From an uncultured Bacilli bacterium (GTDB lineage Bacteria; Bacillota_I; Bacilli_A; RF39; UBA660), in assembly GCA_947623755.1 (NCBI GenBank), contig CANQHB010000058.1:1-6063 (forward strand): 6,063 nt of DNA, in the 5' to 3' direction. Made by a program: the position numbers and the translations under genes. Below, one piece after another: positions 1 through 4,984 of this stretch (the first letter of the stretch is position 1; each line of letters starts with the position of its first letter). The notes beneath the pieces were generated by a model, which was given only the letters and a program-made list of their open reading frames with translations, searched no databases and was not told where the DNA came from.

Positions 1-509
1 TATTTATTATTTTTCGTGACAATTACTAATTTTCTTTCTTCCGTATCACGATAAATATATAAAATTGCTCGATAATAAATACTAAGTTCTACATTATTAG
101 CTTTATAAACAAACATTTTATTATCAAAATTTCTTTTTAATATTTCCTTTATATCTTTAATAAATCTTTTATCAAATTCATGAAATTTTTCAATAAAATC
201 AAAAACTTCATATACACTTCTATGCACTGATTCAAACATTTTATCATGATTAGTAATGAAGATTATTTCACTTTCATAATCTACATCTCTAATTAACTTA
301 GCAACACTAATACCACTTACTTTATTACCAAGCTCAATATCCAAAATATAGATTTTCCTTTCATCAGTATTTTGAATTTCTTGTTTTAATTCTCCATTTA
401 CCTTTGTAAATTCTAATACTTTACAATTTGAATCTACATGTTCTACCAACAATTTTTTAATGTGCAAAATCTCCTGTTTATCATCATCTACTATCACATA
501 CTTAACCAT
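1..509 (-). CDS. LytTR-family (AgrA-like) response regulator, 3' end outside window
   Basis: Two-component response regulator; 169 codons are visible and the C-terminus lies off the left edge. The receiver domain spans about residues 1-120. It shows the acidic pocket D8/D9, the phospho-acceptor D57 in the motif IYILDIEL (typical of LytTR/AgrA receivers), T86 in FITNHD and K108 in DFIEK. A LytTR DNA-binding domain begins near residue 131 (KMFVYK...), and the visible part fits its first beta strands. The start ATG at 509 has GGAG nine bases upstream. An in-frame ATG 15 bases earlier lacks a comparable site, so I prefer 509. The gene has its own promoter (542-570). Family knowledge: such regulators usually pair with a GHKL-type sensor kinase and control quorum-sensing, bacteriocin or virulence genes. 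The partner would have to lie beyond position 1. Target genes cannot be inferred. Confidence 0.88.
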   Translation of the reverse strand, partial: MVKYVIVDDDKQEILHIKKLLVEHVDSNCKVLEFTKVNGELKQEIQNTDERKIYILDIELGNKVSGISVAKLIRDVDYESEIIFITNHDKMFESVHRSVYEVFDFIEKFHEFDKRFIKDIKEILKRNFDNKMFVYKANNVELSIYYRAILYIYRDTEERKLVIVTKNNK

Positions 510-541
510 TCTAATCAACTCCATACCGTTTACCCACAGTA

Positions 542-570
542 ATTATATTATAAAATCGCTATAAAGTCAA
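542..570 (-). promoter_or_regulatory. sigma-A-type promoter of the LytTR regulator
   Basis: Reading the minus strand, -35 TTGACT (570-565), a 17-base spacer and a consensus -10 TATAAT (547-542). Transcription would start near 535, leaving a leader of about 26 bases that contains the GGAG ribosome binding site. The -35 box directly abuts the terminator of the preceding gene. Confidence 0.75.
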
Positions 571-602
571 AAAAAATATGATGTTAGACACCATATTTTT
601 TT
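570..602 (-). terminator. Intrinsic terminator ending the spoIID-spoIIQ-orphan unit
   Basis: A 14-bp inverted repeat (570-583 with 589-602) surrounds a 5-base loop. In the minus-strand RNA it contains one G-U wobble and its 3' arm runs into a long U tract. The hairpin contains the stop codon of the orphan gene (584-586). Its base is A/U-rich, so the core strength comes from the central AUGGUG/CAUCAU part. Confidence 0.6.
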
Positions 603-1138
603 ACTTGTAGTAAACAATCAGTAATGTAACTATTCTTATTTTGTAAATAATAGATATTTTTATTATCCACTTTTATTAAAGGAATATCCTTATTTTTCCC
701 AAATAAAATAATATCTTTATCCAGTCTTTCTTGAAAATATTCTAATATTTTAGGTATATCTTTAAAATAGGTCAAATCCAAATATATCCCCTCATTAAAA
801 TTTATAACTAAATAGGTATTATTAACTTCCATATAAATAGCGTCCCTATCAAAGTAGTCTTTAATCTGAACATATTCCACTTTTGCAAAGCCTAAATCCA
901 AAAAGATATTATCAATAAAAAACTTATCACTCTCTTTAAAATAAGTATTCCACACAAACTCAATTTTGTCTCCCAAAATCTTTATTCTAATTTTCTCCTG
1001 TTTAAGTAGTTTTAAAAATTCCTCCATAAATAGTTCTTTATCTTTAATAAACCCTCTATCAATACTTTTAAACTTTTTGTTAATAACTTTATTTTTATTC
1101 ACAATAAAAATTATATCGTCAGCTATATAAATACTCAT
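584..1138 (-). CDS. Orphan protein, probable degenerate MreB/actin-fold remnant
   Basis: A 184-residue protein without signal peptide or obvious membrane segment. I start it at ATG 1138 because AAAAAGG lies six bases upstream. The frame extends to a TTG at 1165, but that codon is the loop of a hairpin and lacks a binding site. It has no motif I recognise at family level. However, it can be laid collinearly along MreB: IYIADDIIFIVNKNKVI (3-19) against phosphate-1 and following strands; SIDRGFIKDKELF (25-37) against the MreB RPxKDGVIxD segment; 63-97 against the VPSGxTxxERxAVxDAxxxAGAxxxxLIEEP segment; EVNNTYLVI (104-112) against the DIGGGTTEVAV strand; and TDCLLQVKK (173-181) against the C-terminal PLxCVxxGTGK. 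The phosphate-binding glycines are absent and much of domain II is missing (about 340 residues is usual), so ATP binding is unlikely. Position behind spoIIQ fits, because mreB/mbl follows spoIIQ-spoIIID in many relatives. This is inference, not a confirmed homology. Confidence 0.45.
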   Translation of the reverse strand: MSIYIADDIIFIVNKNKVINKKFKSIDRGFIKDKELFMEEFLKLLKQEKIRIKILGDKIEFVWNTYFKESDKFFIDNIFLDLGFAKVEYVQIKDYFDRDAIYMEVNNTYLVINFNEGIYLDLTYFKDIPKILEYFQERLDKDIILFGKNKDIPLIKVDNKNIYYLQNKNSYITDCLLQVKKYGV

Positions 1139-1151
1139 AATTAACCTTTTT

Positions 1152-1172
1152 AAAAAACCTACCAAGTAGGTT
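1152..1172 (-). terminator. Possible attenuator/terminator between spoIIQ and the orphan gene
   Basis: A perfect 7-bp inverted repeat AACCTAC/GTAGGTT (1156-1162 and 1166-1172) with a 3-base loop is followed, on the minus strand, by six T residues (1157-1152). It sits on the spoIIQ stop codon (1173-1171) and just before the ribosome binding site of the next gene. It could reduce read-through into that gene. The stem is short, so partial rather than full termination is more likely. Confidence 0.4.
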
Positions 1173-1800
1173 AATTTAATTTCGTAATATCCATCGCGTA
1201 AAAAGTTTCCGGATTTATTAAAGTACCATTATAATAAACTTCAATAAGTAAATTATACTTATCTTTACTAATTTTATTACTACTAGCTACCCCAATTTTT
1301 TCGCCTTGACTTATAACGTCTCCCACTTTTACTTCTGGTTCCACGCTATAATAAATAGTCCGCAAATTCGTATTATGTTCAACTTCCACTAGTGTTCCTA
1401 AAAGTTCATCTTCCTTAATATTAATAACGGTTCCATCTAAGACGCTTACTATATCAAAAGCTTCATCACTTCGATATAACGTCCCTGTATTTTTCATGTA
1501 AGTATTTTGAAATTCAATTAAAGAATTTTGTTGTTCTATTTCCGTTGCCTTAATATCATAAAATGATTTTGCAATACTTACTTTATCACTAGTATAAGGT
1601 TTTATTATTCCCTCTGATAAAGAGCCATCTGTTTCCACCACCGTGGTGGCATCTCCATTCTTTAATATTCCAATCGCATATAAATAATTGGGATTAGTGG
1701 AAATTAAACTACTAACCAAGCTTACTGCCCCGAACACTACCATTAAAATAATTACATATAATGTCGGTAAAACATATTTTTTAAGTTTTCTTTGTTTCAT
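1171..1800 (-). CDS. spoIIQ: SpoIIQ homologue with inactive LytM (M23) domain
   Basis: Sporulation engulfment and channel protein. In the family, forespore SpoIIQ spans the inner forespore membrane and binds mother-cell SpoIIIAH across the septum. Here 209 residues: a basic start (MKQRKLKK), a membrane segment at about 9-33, a juxtamembrane region with the SpoIIQ-like IIKPYTSDK and KSFYD, and a degenerate M23/LytM domain at about 110-205 (FDIVSVLDGTV, ELLGTLVEVEH, VKVGDVISQGEKIG). The HxH zinc motif expected at about 183-185 reads NLL, and the upstream HxxxD motif is also not recognisable, so the domain should be scaffold-only. The frame reaches a TTG at 1836, but ATG 1800 gives the standard basic-TM start; its ribosome binding site is not ideal (AGAAAGG at 12 bases or AAGG at 2). 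It lies 47 bases behind spoIID on the same strand, with no convincing sigma-F/sigma-G promoter in between. Confidence 0.85.
   Translation of the reverse strand: MKQRKLKKYVLPTLYVIILMVVFGAVSLVSSLISTNPNYLYAIGILKNGDATTVVETDGSLSEGIIKPYTSDKVSIAKSFYDIKATEIEQQNSLIEFQNTYMKNTGTLYRSDEAFDIVSVLDGTVINIKEDELLGTLVEVEHNTNLRTIYYSVEPEVKVGDVISQGEKIGVASSNKISKDKYNLLIEVYYNGTLINPETFYAMDITKLN
1635..1649. repeat. GC-rich palindrome inside spoIIQ
   Basis: Two perfect 7-base arms, CCACCAC and GTGGTGG, surround a single central base. It is a strikingly GC-rich patch in an AT-rich gene. It encodes the ATTVV stretch just after the membrane segment of SpoIIQ. Confidence 0.6.
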
Positions 1801-1847
1801 TACCTTATTCAACCTTTCTACTATTAAGTTGAACAAGTTTTGTTAAT

Positions 1848-2813
1848 TTATACTTGAAATAATTTAACTTCCGTATTTTTATAATAATGACTTAAAATAT
1901 CTTTATAACTATAACCTTCCTGGGCCATACCCTGAGCTCCATACTGGCTCATCCCAACACTATGTCCAAAGCCATAAGTCGTAATTACTACTTTATCGCT
2001 TGCTACCTCAATTTTAAAATCTGTCGACTTTAAGCCTAGCTTATTAAATATTTGTAGTCCACTAAAAGTCTCATTATTAATTGTTATTTCTCTTACATAA
2101 TTATTATCGCTTCTAACTATATTACTAATATTTAAACCTTCACAACTAATATTTAACTTACTACAAAAACTAGCTTTACTAATTGTTCTGGTACTTGTAT
2201 AAGATTGATAATTCTTATCCCAATTTGATTCCACACTAACTAAATAAGGTTTATCTTCATTAAATACGGTTTTAGCGTCCTCTGTATAACCATTTGAAAT
2301 CGCAAAGTAATAAGCACTAATTATCTTATCATCATAAGTTACTACCTCACCCTTAGTTTCATTTACTGCTTGTTTTATTTTATTATAATAAAATTCATAA
2401 TCACTACCCCATCTTTGTCTTAACGCTTCTTCTCCTAAATACACCTGGTCACTTACCGTTGTACTTAAAACATAACCATTATTCTGACTTTTATATAAAG
2501 CATAAGTCCTGGCCGCAACAGCCTGGGCTTTTAAAGCTTCTTCTTGAAATGAGGCTGGCATTTCCCCTGCCACTACCCCAATTACGTATTCTTCTAAATC
2601 AATTTTAAAAGGATTACTCTTATCTTTATTATTGCTAATTAATACCTGTACTGGCTCATCTTTTATAACTTCTTCTTCTGTTTCTTCTTTAGGTAATATC
2701 TTTAATGCATAATTTTCTAAAGTTACACCTTTATAAACTGGTACTTCTTCTTTTTTGGTAACAAATGTTATCGGTAATAAAATTCCAATTATTAAAACTA
2801 GTATTCTATTCAT
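1848..2813 (-). CDS. spoIID: Stage II sporulation protein D (SpoIID), lytic transglycosylase
   Basis: Cleaves peptidoglycan glycan strands at the septum during engulfment. In model sporulators it works with SpoIIM and SpoIIP (neither is in the window). The 321-residue protein has an N-terminal membrane anchor/signal (about 3-18), a charged Glu/Lys-rich linker (40-65) and the SpoIID domain. The latter includes DLEEYVIGVVAGEMP with the likely catalytic E84, then EALKAQAVAARTYAL (92-106), and near the C-terminus GFGHSVGMSQYGAQGMA, the family signature. Length is normal (B. subtilis SpoIID is about 340). Start ATG 2813 has a strong AGGAGG (2823-2818) four bases upstream. It is the first gene of a minus-strand unit with spoIIQ and diverges from pgk. 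A sigma-E-like promoter lies upstream, agreeing with mother-cell expression of spoIID in the family. Confidence 0.95.
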   Translation of the reverse strand: MNRILVLIIGILLPITFVTKKEEVPVYKGVTLENYALKILPKEETEEEVIKDEPVQVLISNNKDKSNPFKIDLEEYVIGVVAGEMPASFQEEALKAQAVAARTYALYKSQNNGYVLSTTVSDQVYLGEEALRQRWGSDYEFYYNKIKQAVNETKGEVVTYDDKIISAYYFAISNGYTEDAKTVFNEDKPYLVSVESNWDKNYQSYTSTRTISKASFCSKLNISCEGLNISNIVRSDNNYVREITINNETFSGLQIFNKLGLKSTDFKIEVASDKVVITTYGFGHSVGMSQYGAQGMAQEGYSYKDILSHYYKNTEVKLFQV

Positions 2814-2828
2814 GTATCCTCCTATCTA

Positions 2829-2858
2829 ATTATATGAAGATAAAAACTAAAATATTTT
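2829..2858 (-). promoter_or_regulatory. Putative sigma-E promoter of spoIID
   Basis: On the minus strand, -35 AAAATATT (2858-2851), 14 bases, and -10 CATATAAT (2836-2829) resemble the sigma-E consensus (ATATT, then CATACAnT after about 14 bases). The position before spoIID fits its known sigma-E control. Caveat: the predicted start near 2822 falls on the edge of the AGGAGG site, giving an almost leaderless message. The -10 also carries T for C at one position. Confidence 0.5.
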
Positions 2859-2871
2859 ATACAACTTTATC

Positions 2872-2901
2872 TTGTAAAAATAAGGTATTTTAAGATATAA
2901 T
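2872..2901 (+). promoter_or_regulatory. sigma-A-type promoter of pgk-tpiA
   Basis: -35-like TTGTAA (2872-2877), an 18-base spacer and a consensus -10 TATAAT (2896-2901). The start would be near 2908, with AGAGGG (2913-2918) five bases before the pgk ATG. It lies back to back with the spoIID promoter without overlapping it. Confidence 0.6.
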
Positions 2902-2923
2902 ATAAAAAGAATAGAGGGTCATT

Positions 2924-4132
2924 ATGAAACAAACATTAAAAAATATGAATATTACTAACAAGCGGGTTTTACTCCGTTGTGATTTTAACGTTCCCATTAA
3001 AAATGGCAATGTTTTAGATGAAACTAAAATTATTAAAAGTATCGATACAATTAAATTTCTTCTTGACCATAATTGTAAAATAATTATTATGAGCCATCTA
3101 GGCCGTATCAAAACAAAAGAAGATAAATTAACTAATTCTCTAGAACCTGTCCAAAAAGTTTTAGCTAACCTTTTAAATACTCCCGTTAAATTTGCCAAAG
3201 ATATTTTATCCCCTGAAACTAAAACTATGGCTTTAAACTTGCAACCTAAAGAGATTCTGCTTCTAGAAAATACGCGTTTTCTAGACGTTCCCAATAAATT
3301 AGAAAGCACTTTAAATGAAGAAACTGCCCAAAAACTAGCCGAGTTAGGAGAAGTTTTTGTTTTAGACGCCTTTGCTTCTGCTCATCGTGCGCACACATCA
3401 GTGGTCGGTATCCCAAAATATCTTCCCAGTTGCATTGGCTTCTTATTTGCCCAAGAACTAGATATGTTAAATAACTATGTTTTAAATCCTAATCATCCCT
3501 TTACAGTTATTATGGGCGGAGCCAAAGTTGATGATAAATTAAGCATTATCAAAAGCCTTCTTCCTAAATGTGATAATCTTCTTGTAAGTGGAGGTATTGC
3601 TAATTCCTTTTTAGCCGCTTTAGGACTTAATACTGGTGCGTCCTTAAAAACTGAAAATGCCGATATTATTAAAGAACTTAAGACTCTTATGTTTGAATAT
3701 AAAACTAAATTTGCTTTCCCCCTAGACGCTATTGTTGAAACAACCTATGAACATACTCCTAACCTAAAAGCTATAAATGCCATCGAAACTAATGACGTTA
3801 TTAAAGATATTGGGGCCAAAACTATTGCTAAATATTCTTCTATAATTAATAGTAGTGCCACTGTTTTCATTAATGGCCCTATGGGTATTTATGAAGAAAC
3901 TGCTTATAAAAATGGTACTATCGAAATATTAAATACCCTCAAAAATACCAAAGCCGATGTCGTTATTGGCGGTGGAGATACCATTTCCGCCCTTAATAAA
4001 TTAGGCTTTACTAACGCTTTTGCTAATATCTCAAGTGGAGGGGGAGCTACTCTTGAATATATTGCTAATGGAACATTACCTGGTCTTGAAGCCATAAGTG
4101 AGGAAGATAACATTGAAATACTTGATTTGTAA
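2924..4132 (+). CDS. pgk: Phosphoglycerate kinase
   Basis: Cytosolic glycolytic enzyme that converts 1,3-bisphosphoglycerate + ADP to 3-phosphoglycerate + ATP. Full length at 402 residues (family about 390-400). Visible motifs: RCDFNVPI (18-25), MSHLGR (56-61), ENTRF (115-119), AHRAHTS (153-159), MGGAKVDDK (197-205), NGPMG (317-321), IGGGDT (348-353) and SSGGGATLE (370-378). These cover both substrate domains and the nucleotide-binding loops. One oddity: the near-invariant Arg after the first strand-loop (DxTRI in most bacteria; Arg38 in yeast) is Lys35 here, in DETKI. ATG 2924 has AGAGGG five bases upstream. It is first in a unit with tpiA, whose start lies inside the pgk 3' end. No gapA precedes it; spoIID diverges instead. 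Confidence 0.97.
   Translation: MKQTLKNMNITNKRVLLRCDFNVPIKNGNVLDETKIIKSIDTIKFLLDHNCKIIIMSHLGRIKTKEDKLTNSLEPVQKVLANLLNTPVKFAKDILSPETKTMALNLQPKEILLLENTRFLDVPNKLESTLNEETAQKLAELGEVFVLDAFASAHRAHTSVVGIPKYLPSCIGFLFAQELDMLNNYVLNPNHPFTVIMGGAKVDDKLSIIKSLLPKCDNLLVSGGIANSFLAALGLNTGASLKTENADIIKELKTLMFEYKTKFAFPLDAIVETTYEHTPNLKAINAIETNDVIKDIGAKTIAKYSSIINSSATVFINGPMGIYEETAYKNGTIEILNTLKNTKADVVIGGGDTISALNKLGFTNAFANISSGGGATLEYIANGTLPGLEAISEEDNIEILDL
4100..4105 (+). promoter_or_regulatory. Ribosome binding site that sets the tpiA start
   Basis: GAGGAA inside the pgk 3' end lies seven bases before TTG 4113. It supports that TTG over the GTG at 4098, which would itself overlap the site. Confidence 0.55.
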
Positions 4133-4838
4133 TTTAAAAGCTAATAAAACCTATGATGAAATGCTAGATTATAAAGAAGCTTTAAAAAATCTCAACTACT
4201 CCCAAGTTGAATTTATCTTAGCTCCCAGTAATATCTATCTAAGTTTATTTAAAAATACTAATTTTAAACTTTGCACCCAAGACATTACTTTAAATGAAGA
4301 CTTAAATCTAACGGGCGATATTACCATTAAACAATTAAAAAGTCTAAATGTTTCTTACACTATTATCGGCCATTATGAACGTCGAAAATTTTATCATGAA
4401 ACCACTTATGATATCTTAACTAAAATAAAATTAGCCCTTCATAATAATTTAAAAGTAATATATTGTATTGGTGAAACTAAAGAAGAGTTAGAACGTCACG
4501 TTGAATATCAAGTCTTAGAAAAAGAACTAGCTCGCGTTTTAAATAATATTCCCACCTCTTCTTTTAAAAATCTTATCATTGCCTATGAACCTAGCTATTT
4601 AATTGGTACTAATGATACTTGTAATATTGTTAAAATAAAAGAAACTATAAACTTTATAAAAAAATTAATTTTCGATTACTATGAAGAAGATATCCCTGTT
4701 GTTTATGGTGGTAACATAAATATTAATAATATTAAAGCTTTCACCACTATTTCTACTTTAGATGGTTACATTATTGGTTCTTCATCATTAAATCCCACAA
4801 ATATAGGAATTATTCTTGATAATTTGACTAAATGTTAA
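4113..4838 (+). CDS. tpiA: Triosephosphate isomerase, divergent
   Basis: Interconverts dihydroxyacetone phosphate and glyceraldehyde 3-phosphate in the cytosol. I start it at TTG 4113, giving 241 residues (about 250 usual), because GAGGAA lies seven bases upstream and the start MKYLICNLK places N7 and K9 as in other TIMs. The frame is also open back to GTG 4098 (246 residues). The first 20 bases overlap pgk, so translation is probably coupled. Catalytic residues are kept: K9, H87 (GHYERR, 86-91) and E159 (AYEP, 158-160 region), plus CIGET (118-122) and YGG (198-200). Several usually fixed positions differ: NWK is NLK, GHSERR is GHYERR, loop-6 PVW is PSY, and YGGS is YGGN. The protein contains no Trp. 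No separate promoter is visible, so it depends on the pgk promoter. Confidence 0.93.
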   Translation: MKYLICNLKANKTYDEMLDYKEALKNLNYSQVEFILAPSNIYLSLFKNTNFKLCTQDITLNEDLNLTGDITIKQLKSLNVSYTIIGHYERRKFYHETTYDILTKIKLALHNNLKVIYCIGETKEELERHVEYQVLEKELARVLNNIPTSSFKNLIIAYEPSYLIGTNDTCNIVKIKETINFIKKLIFDYYEEDIPVVYGGNININNIKAFTTISTLDGYIIGSSSLNPTNIGIILDNLTKC

Positions 4839-4855
4839 GAATAGTTCTTTTTTTT
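4837..4855 (+). terminator. Weak possible terminator after tpiA
   Basis: AAGAA and TTCTT pair around a 3-base loop (4837-4849), with a run of eight T (4848-4855). The 5-bp stem has only one G-C pair and overlaps the tpiA stop codon, so termination may be inefficient. The T run abuts the first Spo0A-box-like repeat. Confidence 0.3.
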
Positions 4856-4902
4856 CGACATTCTTCGACAATTATTTACATATATTGACAAAAGTTGTCA
4901 AA
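4854..4902 (+). promoter_or_regulatory. Array of Spo0A boxes (0A boxes) upstream of spo0A
   Basis: The Spo0A site consensus is TTTGTCRAA, core TGTCGAA. On the minus strand the core is exact at 4860-4854 and 4870-4864, and 6 of 7 at 4890-4884. A weak match (TGTAAAT) lies at 4880-4874. On the plus strand TGTCAAA lies at 4896-4902. The four minus-strand units begin at 4854, 4864, 4874 and 4884, exactly 10 bp apart, so they lie on one helix face. Tandem boxes at 10-bp spacing are the known Spo0A dimer arrangement. TTGACAA/TTGTCAA at 4885-4901 also forms a perfect 7-bp inverted repeat. The array ends nine bases before the spo0A -35, consistent with autoregulation. Confidence 0.65.
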
Positions 4903-4910
4903 AGATTTAC

Positions 4911-4939
4911 TTGATACCAGAGAGTGTATGTGCTACAAT
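4911..4939 (+). promoter_or_regulatory. sigma-A extended -10 promoter of spo0A
   Basis: -35 TTGATA (4911-4916), a 17-base spacer and -10 TACAAT (4934-4939) preceded by TGC, an extended -10. Transcription would start near 4946 and leave a leader of about 39 bases ending in AAGGAG (4973-4978), six bases before the ATG. I see no sigma-H-type element here. Confidence 0.75.
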
Positions 4940-4984
4940 TATCTTGCGTGTAGTAAATAGGTAACTAAATGTAAGGAGAAAAAA

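Noticed and set aside
1139..1165. TTG 1165 as start of the orphan gene (193 residues)
   Set aside because: The codon is the loop of a hairpin and lacks a binding site, whereas ATG 1138 has AAAAAGG six bases upstream.
1801..1836. TTG 1836 as start of spoIIQ (221 residues)
   Set aside because: No ribosome binding site precedes it, and ATG 1800 gives the expected short basic N-terminus before the membrane segment.
2814..2923. Riboswitch, T-box or small RNA in the divergent spoIID/pgk region
   Set aside because: Only 110 bp, filled by the two promoters and ribosome binding sites; no conserved RNA motif or stable hairpin seen. No tRNA, rRNA, CRISPR array or insertion sequence ends were found anywhere in the window.
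2890..3309. Open frame of 139 codons on the minus strand opposite the start of pgk
   Set aside because: It lies antisense to conserved pgk coding sequence, has no ribosome binding site or recognisable domain, and would cross the pgk promoter.
3904..4113. Open frame of 69 codons on the minus strand inside pgk
   Set aside because: Antisense shadow of the conserved C-terminal pgk motifs (IGGGDT, SSGGGATLE); no start signals.
4885..4890. Perfect TTGACA as a -35 box for spo0A
   Set aside because: At 16-18 bases downstream there is no -10-like hexamer. The TTGATA/TACAAT pair at 4911-4939 is far better, and this TTGACA is better explained as part of a Spo0A box.
4969..4974. Start-stop pair ATG-TAA in the spo0A leader, directly before its AAGGAG
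   Set aside because: No ribosome binding site of its own; most simply a chance by-product of the TAAGGAG sequence.
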